NCBI RefSeq assembly: GCF_016107325.1
Contig: NZ_RCVT01000001.1
Span: 682,001-746,000, forward strand
Source of the DNA: Sphingomonas sp. MA1305
GTDB lineage: Bacteria; Pseudomonadota; Alphaproteobacteria; Sphingomonadales; Sphingomonadaceae
Length of the DNA stretch: 64,000 nucleotides
Direction: 5' to 3'
Shown here one piece after another: positions 31,683 to 42,440 of the stretch; the stretch's first letter is position 1; each line of letters begins with the position of its first letter. The position numbers were made by a program, and so were the translations under genes. The notes under the pieces were generated by a model. The model had not been told where the DNA came from. It made no database searches and worked only from the letters and a program-made list of their open reading frames with translations.

Positions 31683-33044
31683 ATGAACAGCCGTGCACTA
31701 GTTTCACTCAGCCTGTCGGCGCTGCTGCTCGGCGGCTCGATGGTCGGCTGTACCGACCGCAGCAGCCATGTCGCCTCCGCGGGCGATCACGATGCGGCGC
31801 GGGCGGCCAAACAGGCGCGGCGCCAGAACGACAAGGCGGTGCGCGCCCTTGCCGACAACGACAGCGCGACGGCGGTCCGCTTCGCCGAGGCGGCGGTGGC
31901 ACTGACGCCGCGCGACGCCGGCTATCGGATGGTGCTCGCGCAAAGCTATCTGCGTGCCGGTCGCTTCGCCTCGGCGCGGGCGGCTTTCGCCGATGTGCTG
32001 GAACTGACGCCCGGCAACGGCAAGGCGGCGCTCAACCTGGCGCTCGCCCAGATCGCCGGCGGCGACTGGGTCGCGGCGCGGGCGACGCTGGCGGCGCACA
32101 GCGACACCATTGCCGGTGTCGACCTCGGTCTCGCGACGACGCTGGCGGGCGATCCGGCGGGCGGCATCGCCATCCTCACCCCGCTCGCCCGTTCAGGCCA
32201 GGGCAATGCCAAGATCCGGCAGAATCTGGCGTTGAGCTATGCGCTTGCCGGCCAGTGGCAGATGGCCCGGGTCGTTGCCGCGGCGGACATGTCGCCGGCC
32301 GACGTCGACGCGCGGATCGAACAATGGGCCGCCTTCGCGCAGCCGAAAGCCGCCTCGCAACAGGTCGCCAGCCTGCTGGGCGTGACGCCGGTCGCCGATG
32401 CCGGCCAGCCGGTCGCGCTGGCGCTCAATGCGCCGGTGCCGGTGGCACCGCTGCCCGCGGCGCCGGTGGTCGAAACGGCGGCGGTTGCCGCTCCGGTCCC
32501 CGTACCCGCCGCCGTGGCGGCGCCGGTCGCCAAGACGGTGCTGGTCGACGTGCCGGTCCCGCCGGCAACGCCATTCCGTCCGGTCTTCGCCGCTGCCAAG
32601 GAGGTGGTGCAGCCACTGCCGCAGAATAGCGGCGCGGCGCAGGGCGTCGCCCGTTACGCGGCAACGCCGTCGTCGCTGATCCGTAGTCCACGTGGCCCGA
32701 TCAAGGTCGCCCTCACACCGCATGCTGTCGTGCCGATGCCAGCCGGATCGGGCGATTGGTACGTGCAGCTGGGTGCGTTCAGCAACGTCGGTATCGCCAA
32801 GGCCGGCTGGACCCGCGCGACCGAGCGGTTCGCTGCGCTGTCAGGTCATCAGCCGACCGGCGCACGGGTCGCGGCCAAGGCTGGCAACCTCTACCGCCTG
32901 TCGGTCGGCGGCTTCGACCGTGACTCGGCGGAGCGAATGTGCCGCGACTATCGCGCCAAGGGCGGCGCCTGTTTCGTCCGCCGCGAGGCCGGCGACCAGA
33001 TGGCGCAGTGGCTGCGCGCGCCGGTGCAGGTCGCGTCGCGCTGA
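31683..33044 (+). CDS. TPR and SPOR-domain lipoprotein
   Basis: A 453-residue protein. The signal LSLSALLLGGSMVGC ends in a lipobox-like GC (Cys22), so it is probably a lipoprotein. TPR repeats lie at about 40-210 (AAVALTPRDAGYRMVLAQSY, NGKAALNLALAQIAGG), followed by a Val/Pro/Ala-rich linker and a C-terminal SPOR domain (GDWYVQLGAFSNVGIAKAGW to the end). The SPOR part would anchor it at septal peptidoglycan. It is co-transcribed with parA. Confidence 0.85.
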   Translation: MNSRALVSLSLSALLLGGSMVGCTDRSSHVASAGDHDAARAAKQARRQNDKAVRALADNDSATAVRFAEAAVALTPRDAGYRMVLAQSYLRAGRFASARAAFADVLELTPGNGKAALNLALAQIAGGDWVAARATLAAHSDTIAGVDLGLATTLAGDPAGGIAILTPLARSGQGNAKIRQNLALSYALAGQWQMARVVAAADMSPADVDARIEQWAAFAQPKAASQQVASLLGVTPVADAGQPVALALNAPVPVAPLPAAPVVETAAVAAPVPVPAAVAAPVAKTVLVDVPVPPATPFRPVFAAAKEVVQPLPQNSGAAQGVARYAATPSSLIRSPRGPIKVALTPHAVVPMPAGSGDWYVQLGAFSNVGIAKAGWTRATERFAALSGHQPTGARVAAKAGNLYRLSVGGFDRDSAERMCRDYRAKGGACFVRREAGDQMAQWLRAPVQVASR

Positions 33045-33078
33045 CGCGGTCGCGGGCCTGACGATCCGGGAATGATCG

Positions 33079-34299
33079 TCAGACCTCCCGGCCGCCTTTC
33101 CACAGGCGCAGGACGCGGCCCTGCACGGGCAGGCCGTCGAACGGCGTGTTGGCGGCGCCCCCGCTGAAGGCGGTACCATCGATCTGCCAGGGCGTGTCGG
33201 CATCGAACAGCATGAGGTCGGCAGGCTTGCCGAGCTCCAGCGTGCCCGCGTCGAGGCCTAATATCTTTGCCGGATGGGCGGCGAGTAGCGCGAACAGCCG
33301 GTCCAGCGTCACGCGCCCGTCGCGGACCAGCATCAGCGCGAGCGGCAGCAGCGTCTCGGCGCCGGCCATGCCGGGCGTCGAATCAACGAAGGGCAGGCGT
33401 TTCTCCTCCGGTCCGTGCGGGTCGTGACCGGAACCGAGCACATCGATCGTACCGTCCGCGATGGCGGCGAGCGCCGCCTGGCGATCCGCCTCGCCGCGCA
33501 GCGGCGGCGAGAGATGCGCATAGGTGCGGAAGTCGCTAACCGCGATCTCCGACAAATGGAGATGGGCGGGCGTGATGCCGCAGGTCACGGCGACGCCGCG
33601 GCGCTTCGCAGCGCGGATCAGGTCGAAGGCGGCGGCGGTGGTGACTTGGCGCAGGTGCAGCCGCGCGCCGGTATCCTCGGCCAGCATCAGGTCGCGGGCC
33701 ACCGCCAGCGCCTCGGCGACCGCAGGCGCGGAGGGCAGGCCGAGGCGGGTCGCCGTCTCGCCGTCGGTTGCCACCGCCTCGCCGGTCAGGCCGCCGTCCT
33801 CGGCATGGCTGACCACGGCGATGTCGAGATCGCGGGCATAAGCGAGCACCCGGCGCATCACCCCCGAATCGGCGATCCAGCCGCGGCCCGTGCCGACGGC
33901 CTTGGCACCGGCGGAGGCGCAGATCGCCATTTCCGCCATGTCGCGCCCGACGAGGCCTTGGGTTGCCGCGGCGATCGGATGGATCCACAGATCGGGCTTG
34001 CCGATCAGCGCCGCGCGCTGGACGCCGCCGGGTTCGTCGAGCACCGGGCGGCCGTCCGGCATCAGGGCCACACGGGCGATGCCGCCGCTGCGGAACGCGG
34101 TGCGGTCGATGGCAAAGACGCCGAGGTCGATGATGCCGGGCGCCAGCCACTTGCCACCGCAGTCGATCGTCTGCGCATCGGCAGGGACGTCGACCGTCCC
34201 CGCGGCGACGATCGCGCCGTCGCGGACGAGCAGCGCGCCGTCGCGGACACCGGCGACCGGGCAGACCAGACGCGCGTTGAGGAACGCCGTTACGCTCAT
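33079..34299 (-). CDS. pyrC: Dihydroorotase-like protein lacking metal ligands (PyrC')
   Basis: A 406-residue dihydroorotase homologue following pyrB (4-base ATGA overlap). The fold is recognisable ([14 protein letters not shown]..., [22 protein letters not shown]). The HxH metal motif normally in APGxxDxHVH is replaced by [10 protein letters not shown], and LHLRQVTT stands where HICHVS is expected, so the binuclear zinc centre looks lost. In Pseudomonas such PyrC' proteins are inactive but needed to assemble aspartate transcarbamoylase. The same role is inferred; another catalytic PyrC should exist elsewhere. Confidence 0.85.
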   Translation of the reverse strand: MSVTAFLNARLVCPVAGVRDGALLVRDGAIVAAGTVDVPADAQTIDCGGKWLAPGIIDLGVFAIDRTAFRSGGIARVALMPDGRPVLDEPGGVQRAALIGKPDLWIHPIAAATQGLVGRDMAEMAICASAGAKAVGTGRGWIADSGVMRRVLAYARDLDIAVVSHAEDGGLTGEAVATDGETATRLGLPSAPAVAEALAVARDLMLAEDTGARLHLRQVTTAAAFDLIRAAKRRGVAVTCGITPAHLHLSEIAVSDFRTYAHLSPPLRGEADRQAALAAIADGTIDVLGSGHDPHGPEEKRLPFVDSTPGMAGAETLLPLALMLVRDGRVTLDRLFALLAAHPAKILGLDAGTLELGKPADLMLFDADTPWQIDGTAFSGGAANTPFDGLPVQGRVLRLWKGGREV

Positions 34300-35279
34300 G
34301 CCCAGCCCTCCACCTTGCGGGCGCGCCGGGTCAGCACGTCCAGACAGGCCATGCGTACCGCCACCCCCATCTCCACCTGCTCCGTTATCGCCGACTGCGG
34401 GCCGTCGGCGACGCTCGAATCGATCTCGACGCCGCGGTTCATCGGACCGGGATGCATCACAAGCGCATCGGGCAGGCGCGCCAGCCGCTCGGGCGTCAGG
34501 CCGTAGCGCAGGCGGTATTCGCGGGTGGACGGGATGTAGCCGCCGCCCATCCGCTCGTTCTGCACGCGCAGCATCATCACGACGTCGGCGCCGACCAGCG
34601 CCTTGTCGAAATCGGTGAAGGGGGTGACGCCCATCCGCTCGATCGCCGGCGGCATCAGTGTCGACGGCGCGCAGACGCGCACTTCGGCGGCGAGCGCGGT
34701 CAGACTGAGGATGTTGGAGCGGGCGACGCGGCTGTGCAGCACGTCGCCGCAGATCACGACGCGCTGGCCGGCGATGATGCCGCGGCGGCGGCGGATGGTC
34801 AGCGCGTCAAGCAGCGCCTGGGTCGGATGTTCGTGGCGGCCGTCGCCGGCGTTGAGCACGGGGCAATCGACCTTGTCGGCGATCAGCCGCACCGCGCCGG
34901 ACGCCATGTGACGAATGACGATGACGTCGGCGCGCATCGCGTTGAGCGTCTGCGCCGTGTCGATCAACGTCTCGCCCTTCTTCACGCTCGACTGCGCGGC
35001 GTGCATGTTGACGACGTCGGCGCCAAGCCGCTTGCCGGCGATCTCGAAGCTGAGCAGCGTCCGCGTCGAATTCTCGAAGAAGGCGTTGATCTGGGTCAGT
35101 CCGGCGAGCCGCTTGTCGGGCGCGGCGTGATCACGATTGGCGCCGATCCACTGTTCCGCCTCGTCAAGCAGGAAGGTGATCTCGTGCGGCTGGAGGCCGT
35201 CGATTCCGGTCAGATGCCGGTGCGGGAAGACGGCGCCGCCCGGGATCTGGGCGGCGGGGCTGTGATCGGAGCGGTGCAT
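34296..35279 (-). CDS. pyrB: Aspartate carbamoyltransferase catalytic subunit
   Basis: A 327-residue ATCase. It makes carbamoyl-aspartate in pyrimidine synthesis. [20 protein letters not shown] carries the carbamoyl-phosphate STRT motif; [23 protein letters not shown] and [12 protein letters not shown] are conserved. It is the first gene of the pyrB-pyrC' operon on the minus strand. No pyrI regulatory subunit is present, consistent with a PyrB-PyrC' holoenzyme. Confidence 0.96.
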   Translation of the reverse strand: MHRSDHSPAAQIPGGAVFPHRHLTGIDGLQPHEITFLLDEAEQWIGANRDHAAPDKRLAGLTQINAFFENSTRTLLSFEIAGKRLGADVVNMHAAQSSVKKGETLIDTAQTLNAMRADVIVIRHMASGAVRLIADKVDCPVLNAGDGRHEHPTQALLDALTIRRRRGIIAGQRVVICGDVLHSRVARSNILSLTALAAEVRVCAPSTLMPPAIERMGVTPFTDFDKALVGADVVMMLRVQNERMGGGYIPSTREYRLRYGLTPERLARLPDALVMHPGPMNRGVEIDSSVADGPQSAITEQVEMGVAVRMACLDVLTRRARKVEGWA

Positions 35280-35364
35280 CGAGGGGGCCGGTTAGACCGG
35301 CCGGGGGCGGGGGGCAACTGTTGCCTGATCCCCCTCCCGCTCGCGGTAGGGGCTACGTGCAACT

Positions 35365-35386
35365 CCCCTCCCGCAAGCGGGAGGGG
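35365..35386. terminator. Strong hairpin between two minus-strand genes
   Basis: CCCCTCCCGC (35365-35374) and GCGGGAGGGG (35377-35386) form a perfect 10-bp stem with almost no loop. It lies just after the alcohol dehydrogenase stop and upstream of pyrB, and may end the dehydrogenase transcript. Confidence 0.55.
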
Positions 35387-35392
35387 AATCGG

Positions 35393-36460
35393 TTACGCCG
35401 CCTTGCCGAGCGTCGCCATGTCGATGACGAAGCGGTATTTGACGTCGCTTTTCACCATCCGGTCATAGGCGGTGTTGATCTCGTCCATGCGGATCATCTC
35501 GATGTCGGCGGTGAGGCCATGCTGCTGGCAAAAGTCCAGCATCTCCTGCGTCTCGCGGATGCCACCGATCAGCGAGCCGGCCAGTGCGCGGCGGTGGAAG
35601 ACGAGGTTGCCGACCGACGGCGAGGGATGCGGCTGCTCCGGCACGCCGACCAGGCACATCGTGCCGTCGCGCTTCAGCTGCATCAGCAACGGGTCGAGGT
35701 CGTGCGACGCGGCGACGGTGTTGAGGATGAAGTCGAACGTGCCCTGATGCTGCGCCATCTGGTCGGCGTCCCTGGACACGATCAGATCCTTCGCGCCGAG
35801 CCGCTGTGCATCCTCGCGCTTGTTCGGCGAGGTCGAGAAGACATAGACCTCCGCGCCCATCGCATTGGCGATCTTGACGCCCATATGGCCGAGGCCGCCG
35901 AGACCGACGATGCCGACCTTCTGACCCGGCCCGACCTTCCAATGGCGGAGCGGCGAATAGGTGGTGATGCCGGCGCAGAGCAGCGGCGCGACGGCGGCGA
36001 GATCCTTCTCGTCATGGCCGACCTTCAGCACGAAGCCTTCGTCGACGACGATATGGTCCGAATAGCCGCCGAAGGTATGGCCGCCGAGCACCGGATCGGG
36101 ACCGTTGTAGGTGCCGACGAAGCCGGTGCCGGTGCAATATTGCTCCTCGCCGTCATGGCAGGAGGCGCAATGACCGCAGCTGTCGACCATGCAGCCGACG
36201 CCCGCGATGTCGCCGACCTTGAAGGCGGTGACCTCATCCCCGACCGCGACGACGCGGCCGACGATCTCGTGCCCGGGGACGCAGGGATAAAGCGTGCCGT
36301 CCCATTCGCCACGCGCCGTGTGCAGGTCGGAGTGGCAGACACCGCAATAGAGAATGTCGATGGCGACGTCCTTGGCGCCGGGATCGCGGCGCTCGAAGCG
36401 GAACGGGGCGAGTGGCGCATCGGCCGCTTGGGCGGCGAAGCCTTGGGTTGGGGTCGGCAT
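35393..36460 (-). CDS. Zinc-dependent alcohol dehydrogenase (cinnamyl/YahK type)
   Basis: A 355-residue medium-chain dehydrogenase starting MPTPTQGFAAQAADAPLAPF. Visible parts are the catalytic zinc site GVCHSD and GHEIVGRV, the structural zinc cluster CGHCASCHDGEEQYC, and the NAD(P) motif GLGGLGHMG. This is the YahK/cinnamyl alcohol dehydrogenase group that reduces broad aldehydes with NADPH. The physiological substrate cannot be told. It is monocistronic. Confidence 0.93.
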   Translation of the reverse strand: MPTPTQGFAAQAADAPLAPFRFERRDPGAKDVAIDILYCGVCHSDLHTARGEWDGTLYPCVPGHEIVGRVVAVGDEVTAFKVGDIAGVGCMVDSCGHCASCHDGEEQYCTGTGFVGTYNGPDPVLGGHTFGGYSDHIVVDEGFVLKVGHDEKDLAAVAPLLCAGITTYSPLRHWKVGPGQKVGIVGLGGLGHMGVKIANAMGAEVYVFSTSPNKREDAQRLGAKDLIVSRDADQMAQHQGTFDFILNTVAASHDLDPLLMQLKRDGTMCLVGVPEQPHPSPSVGNLVFHRRALAGSLIGGIRETQEMLDFCQQHGLTADIEMIRMDEINTAYDRMVKSDVKYRFVIDMATLGKAA

Positions 36461-36606
36461 GGAGAAGATCCTCGCACTGGCAAAACAGCGGGCAGGACGC
36501 CCGGGGCGCCCATATGGTCGTCTGCCGCGCCAGCGCCAGACGCTTGTCGGACTAATCCTGTCGATCAACTCGATCGAACGCGTCGATCACGTCCGAACGA
36601 GAACGC

Positions 36607-37068
36607 CTATTCCATTGTCAACGCATCGATCGCGCCTTGCAGGATGTGCGCAGCGGCGAGATTGTCGATGCGTTCAGCGCGCTTGGCGCGGCTCATGTCC
36701 TGTTCGATCATCGCGCGCTCGACCGCGACGGTCGACCAGCGCTCGTCCCACAGCAGCAGCGGCAGGCCGGTATCGATCATGTTGCGGGCGAAGGCGCGGG
36801 TCGACTGGCTGCGCGGGCTCTCACTGCCGTCGAGATTGAGCGGCAGGCCGATGACGATGCCGCGCACCGCCTGCGCGGTCGCCAGCGCGATCAATTGCGC
36901 CTTGTCCTGCGTGAACTTGGTGCGGCGGACCAAAGTCGCCGGGCTGGCGAAACTCCAGCCGGCGTCGCACAAGGCGGTGCCGATCGTCTTGCTGCCGACA
37001 TCGAGGCCGAGCAGCCGGCCGCCGTCGGGCAGGAGTGCGCGAAACGCCGCGGCGTCCGGCACGATCAT
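36607..37068 (-). CDS. ruvX: Holliday junction resolvase-like protein RuvX (YqgF)
   Basis: A 153-residue RNase H-like protein. [34 protein letters not shown] and [17 protein letters not shown] carry the three acidic motifs of the YqgF/RuvX family, now linked to 16S rRNA processing as well as DNA junctions. It overlaps the upstream DUF3089 gene by 4 bases (37065-37068). Confidence 0.94.
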   Translation of the reverse strand: MIVPDAAAFRALLPDGGRLLGLDVGSKTIGTALCDAGWSFASPATLVRRTKFTQDKAQLIALATAQAVRGIVIGLPLNLDGSESPRSQSTRAFARNMIDTGLPLLLWDERWSTVAVERAMIEQDMSRAKRAERIDNLAAAHILQGAIDALTME

Positions 37069-38204
37069 CGCCGCGACACCCGCGCGCGCCGCGACTTGCG
37101 CGGCGGCGTCCAGGCGGCAAGCCGACGGCCCGCATCGGCACGGACGTTCGCCCAGAACAGGCTGTAGTCGTAGACGTGGTAATTGTTGCCGGGGAGCACG
37201 TAGTTGCCGACGTCGGGCGGCGTACCGATGATCAGCAGGCCGCGGCCCTGACAGGCGGCGGGCACCTTGCCGGGCTGCAGCGTCGCGGTGGTCAGATCCG
37301 CACTGGGATAGAGCGTGCCGAGGTTCGCCTCCGCCGGCGCGGCGGCATCGGCGGTGCCGGTGATCGGATTGGTGCAGACCATCGGCGTGCCCTTGCGCGG
37401 ATTGCCGTCGAAGCCACGCGTCTTGTCATAGGTATCAAGGATCAACGACGGGTCGGCCGGCTCAGCGAAGCTCTGCCACGACAAGATGCAGCCGGCCTGA
37501 TCGCTGCGTTCGCACTGAGGCAGGCCGAGCGCGGCGAGATCGGTGGTCTTGGATACGGGCCAGCCGACGACATAGGCGGCGACGATACGACGGGCGAGCG
37601 GCGTATCGGCGACCTTTTCGCGCAACAGCCGGGTCAGGTGCAATGCGCCTTGGCTGTGCCCGGCGAGGATGATCGGTCGATCGGGCCCGACCTGCGCCAG
37701 GAAGGCGTCGAAGGCGGCGGCGACATCGCGATAGGCGAGGCCCAGCGCGCGGTTGGCGTCGGCGGCGCTGGTCAGGAAGGCGCCGAACGTCGCCTGGCGA
37801 TAGCGCGGCGCCCAGATGTCGCCCGCTTCGTTGAAGGCACTGGCTTGGCCGCGCAGGAAGATCGCGGCGCGGGCGTTCGTCTCCGGATCGGTCAGCGTCG
37901 CATTCCAATGGTCGCGGCCGATGTACGAGGTCGGGTGGATGAAGAAGACCGCCGCTTTGGGTACCTGTGCGGGGCTGAAGCCGGCCGGCGTCCACAGCGC
38001 CGGATTGCCCGGCAGGTCGGGCCGCGCGATCCACATCCGCGGTTCGGCATAGGAAGCCGCGGTGATTCCCCGCTGCGCTTGGAATCGTTCGCTTGGCACC
38101 AGCGCCGCGCGCAGCAGTTCCGCGCCATAGTAACGGTAGGCGATCGCGGCGGCGATCACGAGCGCGATCAGCGCGGCGACGACATAGAGGAACTTGCGGG
38201 CCAA
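37065..38204 (-). CDS. DUF3089 family membrane-anchored hydrolase
   Basis: A 379-residue protein. The TTG start was chosen because AGGAG lies six bases upstream and gives [20 protein letters not shown] as an N-terminal membrane anchor. The alpha/beta hydrolase part has [10 protein letters not shown] and the nucleophile elbow LAGHSQGAL, both typical of DUF3089. The substrate is unknown. Its last codons overlap ruvX. Confidence 0.85.
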   Translation of the reverse strand: MARKFLYVVAALIALVIAAAIAYRYYGAELLRAALVPSERFQAQRGITAASYAEPRMWIARPDLPGNPALWTPAGFSPAQVPKAAVFFIHPTSYIGRDHWNATLTDPETNARAAIFLRGQASAFNEAGDIWAPRYRQATFGAFLTSAADANRALGLAYRDVAAAFDAFLAQVGPDRPIILAGHSQGALHLTRLLREKVADTPLARRIVAAYVVGWPVSKTTDLAALGLPQCERSDQAGCILSWQSFAEPADPSLILDTYDKTRGFDGNPRKGTPMVCTNPITGTADAAAPAEANLGTLYPSADLTTATLQPGKVPAACQGRGLLIIGTPPDVGNYVLPGNNYHVYDYSLFWANVRADAGRRLAAWTPPRKSRRARVSRR

Positions 38205-38307
38205 GCACGGCTCCTGGACGAGGGATGCCGGCCTCCTGCCCGAGCGGCGGCGGCGAGGCAATGCGTCGGTGTCGCGCGGGCGGTGATGCGGCTATGACGC
38301 GCGGGTC

Positions 38308-39003
38308 ATGACGATCCGACTCATCTGTCTCGATGCCGACGATACCCTCTGGCACAATATGCGCCATTTCCAGGAAGCGGAGCGGGCGCTGCTTGCCATG
38401 CTCGCGCCGTTCGCGGCGGCAGAGGTGGCACGCGAGACGCTGGAGGCGTGCGAGGCGCGCAATCTGCCACTCTACGGCTATGGCGCGAAGGGCTTCACGC
38501 TGTCGATGATCGAGACGGCGACGCAATTGGCTGGTCCGACGCTGCCGACCGCGACCATCGCGGCGATCCTCGACGCGGGACGGGCGCTGCTGGCGCATCC
38601 GGTGGCCTTGCTCGACGGGGTCGAGGCGACGCTCGACCGGCTCGCGGCGTTGGGCCGGCTGGTACTGGTGACCAAGGGCGACCTGCTGCACCAGGAGGCG
38701 AAGCTCGCCGCATCGGGCCTGGGGGCGCGGTTCGCCGGTATCGAGATCGTCAGCGACAAGACCGCCGAAACCTTCAGCCGAATCTTCGATCGCTACGGCG
38801 TTGCAGCGGCGGAGGCGGTGATGGCCGGCGATTCGATGCGGTCCGACGTCCTGCCTGCGCTGGCGGCCGGAGGCTGGGCGGCGTTCATCCCGCAACAGGC
38901 GGCCTGGGCGCATGAGAGCGGCACCGAGCCGGTCGGCCATGCGCGCTATACCAGGCTCGCGTCGCTTGCCGATCTGCCGGACTGGGTCGCGGCGATCGAC
39001 TGA
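38308..39003 (+). CDS. HAD-family hydrolase
   Basis: A 231-residue HAD protein. CLDADDTLW gives the DxD nucleophile, LVTKGD the second motif and [11 protein letters not shown] the C-terminal Asp. A four-helix cap lies between residues 15 and 90. It resembles YjjG/phosphoglycolate-type phosphatases. It lies 53 bases before gatC; co-transcription is possible. Confidence 0.88.
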   Translation: MTIRLICLDADDTLWHNMRHFQEAERALLAMLAPFAAAEVARETLEACEARNLPLYGYGAKGFTLSMIETATQLAGPTLPTATIAAILDAGRALLAHPVALLDGVEATLDRLAALGRLVLVTKGDLLHQEAKLAASGLGARFAGIEIVSDKTAETFSRIFDRYGVAAAEAVMAGDSMRSDVLPALAAGGWAAFIPQQAAWAHESGTEPVGHARYTRLASLADLPDWVAAID

Positions 39004-39055
39004 CTGCCGCCCTCCGGCTTGCACCGGTCCGCCGCAGACGCTAGCCGCTTGCCGC

Positions 39056-39358
39056 ATGTCCGTTGACACCCACACCGTGAAGAAGATCGCGAGCCTCGCC
39101 CGGATCGCGACGTCCGACGAGGAAGCGGCGCGGCTGGCGCCCGAACTCGGCAACATCCTCGGCTGGATCGAGCAGCTCGGCGAGGTCGACACCAGCGGTA
39201 TCGAGCCGATGACCGCGGTGATCCCCAACACGCTGCGTCTGCGTGACGACGTCATCAACGCCGATCCGCTGACCGGCGGCGACATCCGCGACGAACTGAT
39301 GGCCAATGCGCCGCAGGCCGAACACGGCTTCTTCACCGTGCCGAAAGTGATCGAATGA
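39056..39358 (+). CDS. gatC: Asp/Glu-tRNA amidotransferase subunit C
   Basis: A 100-residue protein, normal for Gat[36 protein letters not shown], then [14 protein letters not shown] and LRDD, ending [11 protein letters not shown]. It wraps and stabilises the GatA-GatB interface. It is followed by gatA after 100 bases. Confidence 0.96.
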   Translation: MSVDTHTVKKIASLARIATSDEEAARLAPELGNILGWIEQLGEVDTSGIEPMTAVIPNTLRLRDDVINADPLTGGDIRDELMANAPQAEHGFFTVPKVIE

Positions 39359-39458
39359 TGACGGCCTGGCACCATCCGATCAGCCCGACGAAGGGGCGTC
39401 CCGCAAGCTGTGCGGCGACCCTGCAGGGCGGACTCTCTATTAGCTTGGAAGACCTCGC

Positions 39459-40943
39459 ATGACCGACCTGACCGATCAGGGCATCGCCGCGCTCCGCGAC
39501 GGCGTGCGCGCCGGCAGCTTTTCCGCGGTCGAGGTCGCCGAGGCGTTCAACGCCAAGGTCGCCGCCGCCAAGTCGCTCAACGCCTTCCTCGTCGAGACGC
39601 CGGACCATGCGCTTGCCGCGGCCCGTGCCGCCGACGCCGCCCGCGCGGCGGGCGAGGCGCCCAAGCCGCTCGCCGGCGTGCCGATCGGCATGAAGGACCT
39701 GTTCTGCACCAAGGGCGTGCCGACCACCGCGGCGAGCCATATTCTGGAGGGTTTCACGCCGACCTACGAGTCGACGGTGTCGCAGAACCTGTGGAACGCC
39801 GGCGCAGGCATGCTCGGCAAGCTCAACATGGACCAGTTCGCGATGGGCTCGTCGAACGAGACCAGCGCCTTCGGCAACGTCATCTCGCCCTGGCGTCGCA
39901 ACGACGGTGGCAATGCGCCGCTCGCCCCGGGCGGTTCGTCGGGCGGCAGCTCGGCGGCGGTAGCGGCGCGGATCGCGCCGGGGGCGACAGGGACGGACAC
40001 CGGCGGCTCGATCCGCCAGCCAGCGGCGTTCACCGGCATTTCGGGCATCAAGCCGACCTACGGGCGCTGTTCGCGCTGGGGAACGATCGCCTTCGCCTCC
40101 AGCCTTGACCAGGCGGGGCCGATGGCGCGCGACGTTCGTGACTGCGCGATCCTGCTGGAGGCGATGGCCGGCTTCGACGCCAAGGACGCGACCTCGCTGC
40201 AGCTCGACGTGCCGCAGTGGGAAGCAGGCCTCAGCGCCGATCTCACGGGCAAGCGCGTCGGTATTCCCAAGGAATATCGCGTCGACGGCATGCCCGCCGA
40301 GATCGAGGCGCTGTGGCAGCAGGGGATCGCCTGGCTGAAGGATGCGGGGGCGACGATCGTCGACGTGTCGCTGCCGCACACCAGATATGCGCTGCCGGCC
40401 TATTACATCATCGCGCCGGCGGAGGCGTCGTCCAACCTCGCGCGCTACGACGGCGTCCGCTACGGCAAGCGCGACCTTCCCGACGGGGCGGGGCTGCAGG
40501 ACATGTATGCCGCGACGCGGGCCGACGGTTTCGGCGCCGAGGTGAAGCGGCGGATCATGATCGGCACCTACGTGCTCTCCGCCGGCTTCTACGACGCTTA
40601 TTACACGCAGGCGCAGAAGGTGCGGGCGCTGATCGCCCGCGATTTCGAGCGCGCCTTCGAACAGTGCGACGTGCTGCTCACCCCGACCGCGCCGTCAGCG
40701 GCGTTTGCGCTGGGCGAGAAGTCGGCCGATCCAATCGCCATGTACCTCAACGACGTCTTCACCGTGCCGTCGTCTCTGGCGGGCCTGCCGGCGATGAGCG
40801 TGCCGGGCGGGCTCGACGCCGCGGGGCTGCCGCTCGGCCTGCAGATCATCGGACGGCCGCTCGACGAGCAGGGCGTGCTGAACGCCGGACTGGCGATCGA
40901 GGAGCGAGCAGGATTCACGGCACGGCCGGAGGCGTGGTGGTAA
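39459..40943 (+). CDS. gatA: Asp/Glu-tRNA amidotransferase subunit A
   Basis: A 494-residue amidase. The Ser-cisSer-Lys triad is visible as IGMKDLFC (Lys), [14 protein letters not shown] and the [14 protein letters not shown] signature. It releases ammonia from glutamine to convert Glu-tRNAGln or Asp-tRNAAsn. It sits one base before the gatB start. Confidence 0.98.
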   Translation: MTDLTDQGIAALRDGVRAGSFSAVEVAEAFNAKVAAAKSLNAFLVETPDHALAAARAADAARAAGEAPKPLAGVPIGMKDLFCTKGVPTTAASHILEGFTPTYESTVSQNLWNAGAGMLGKLNMDQFAMGSSNETSAFGNVISPWRRNDGGNAPLAPGGSSGGSSAAVAARIAPGATGTDTGGSIRQPAAFTGISGIKPTYGRCSRWGTIAFASSLDQAGPMARDVRDCAILLEAMAGFDAKDATSLQLDVPQWEAGLSADLTGKRVGIPKEYRVDGMPAEIEALWQQGIAWLKDAGATIVDVSLPHTRYALPAYYIIAPAEASSNLARYDGVRYGKRDLPDGAGLQDMYAATRADGFGAEVKRRIMIGTYVLSAGFYDAYYTQAQKVRALIARDFERAFEQCDVLLTPTAPSAAFALGEKSADPIAMYLNDVFTVPSSLAGLPAMSVPGGLDAAGLPLGLQIIGRPLDEQGVLNAGLAIEERAGFTARPEAWW

Positions 40944-40944
40944 G

Positions 40945-42411
40945 ATGAGCGACTATCGTATCCGGGGCGCCACCGGCGAATGGGAGGTCGTGATCGGCCT
41001 GGAAGTCCATGCGCAGGTGACGAGCAACGCCAAATTGTTCTCGGGCGCGGCGACCGCGTTTGGGGCCGAGCCGAACACCCAGGTCAGTCTGGTCGACGCG
41101 GCGATGCCGGGGATGCTGCCGGTGCCGAACCGCGAATGCATCCGCCAGGCGGTGCGCACCGGCATCGCGATCGATGCGCAGATCAATCGCTGGTCGCGCT
41201 TCGACCGCAAGAATTACTTCTACGCCGATCTGCCGCAGGGCTATCAGATCAGCCAGCTCTATCATCCGCTGGTCGGTGAGGGGCATCTCGACGTCAGCCC
41301 CGACGAAAAGAACCCGGAAGCGGTCAAGCGGATCGGCATCGAGCGCATCCACGTCGAGCAGGATGCGGGCAAGCTGATGCACGACCAGCATCCGACGCGC
41401 TCCTACGTCGACCTCAACCGCTCGGGCGTCGCGCTGATGGAGATCGTCAGCCGGCCGGACATGCGCTCGCCCGCGGAAGCCGGGGCCTATCTGAACAAGC
41501 TTCGCTCGATCCTGCGTTATGTCGGCTCGTGCGATGGCAATATGGACCAGGGGTCGATGCGCGCCGACGTCAACGTGTCCGTGCGCAAGCCGGGCGAGCC
41601 GTTCGGCACGCGGACCGAGACCAAGAACGTCAACTCCGTCCGCTTCGTTATGCAGGCGATCGAGCATGAGGCGAAGCGGCAGGTTGCGGTGCTGGAGGAC
41701 GGCGGCGCGATCGTCCAGGAGACGCGGCTGTTCAATCCGGACACGGGCCAGACGCGGTCGATGCGGTCCAAGGAAGACGCGCACGACTATCGCTACTTCC
41801 CCGATCCCGATTTGCTGCCGCTGGAGCTGAACGAGGCGTTCATCGAGGAGTGCCGGGCGTCGCTGCCGGAACTGCCTGACGCCAAGCGGCATCGCTACGA
41901 GGCGGCGGGCATCTCGCCCTATCAGGCGGGCGTGCTGACCGCGGAGGTCGAGGCGGCGCGCTGGTTCGACGCGCTGCTCGATGCCGGTGCGGCGCCGGTC
42001 GCGGCGGCGAACTGGACGACGTCGGAACTCTTCGGGGCGCTCAATCGCACGGGCCGCGACATTGCGGACTCACCCGTGGCGCCGGCGCAGGCGGCCGAAT
42101 TGCTCGCGCTGGTCGCGGACGGCACGCTGTCGGGCAGTCTCGCCAAGCAGGTGTTCGAGGTGATGCTCGAAGCCGGCGATGCCCCAGCCAAGATCGTCGA
42201 GGATCGTGGTCTCAAGCAGACCAGCGACACCGGCGCGATCGAGGCGGTGATCGCCGAGGTGCTGGCGAAGAACCCCAACCAGCTCGAACAGTATCGCGGC
42301 GGCAAGGAGGCGCTGTTCGGCTTCTTCGTCGGCCAGACGATGAAGGCGATGGGCGGCAAGGCCAATCCGGCAGTTGTCAATGATTTGCTCAAGAAGGCGC
42401 TGGCCGGCTGA
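40945..42411 (+). CDS. gatB: Asp/Glu-tRNA amidotransferase subunit B
   Basis: A 488-residue protein. The cradle domain starts [23 protein letters not shown] and includes the conserved [12 protein letters not shown] and [18 protein letters not shown]-terminal YqeY-like tail helices include [25 protein letters not shown]. It binds the tRNA and activates the carboxyl group. Third gene of gatCAB. Confidence 0.98.
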   Translation: MSDYRIRGATGEWEVVIGLEVHAQVTSNAKLFSGAATAFGAEPNTQVSLVDAAMPGMLPVPNRECIRQAVRTGIAIDAQINRWSRFDRKNYFYADLPQGYQISQLYHPLVGEGHLDVSPDEKNPEAVKRIGIERIHVEQDAGKLMHDQHPTRSYVDLNRSGVALMEIVSRPDMRSPAEAGAYLNKLRSILRYVGSCDGNMDQGSMRADVNVSVRKPGEPFGTRTETKNVNSVRFVMQAIEHEAKRQVAVLEDGGAIVQETRLFNPDTGQTRSMRSKEDAHDYRYFPDPDLLPLELNEAFIEECRASLPELPDAKRHRYEAAGISPYQAGVLTAEVEAARWFDALLDAGAAPVAAANWTTSELFGALNRTGRDIADSPVAPAQAAELLALVADGTLSGSLAKQVFEVMLEAGDAPAKIVEDRGLKQTSDTGAIEAVIAEVLAKNPNQLEQYRGGKEALFGFFVGQTMKAMGGKANPAVVNDLLKKALAG

Positions 42412-42440
42412 ACCGAGGCCGCAGGACGGGAGACGCGGTG

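Noticed and set aside
35321..37231. A 636-residue plus-strand frame opposite the alcohol dehydrogenase and ruvX
   Set aside because: Shadow of two well-supported minus-strand genes.
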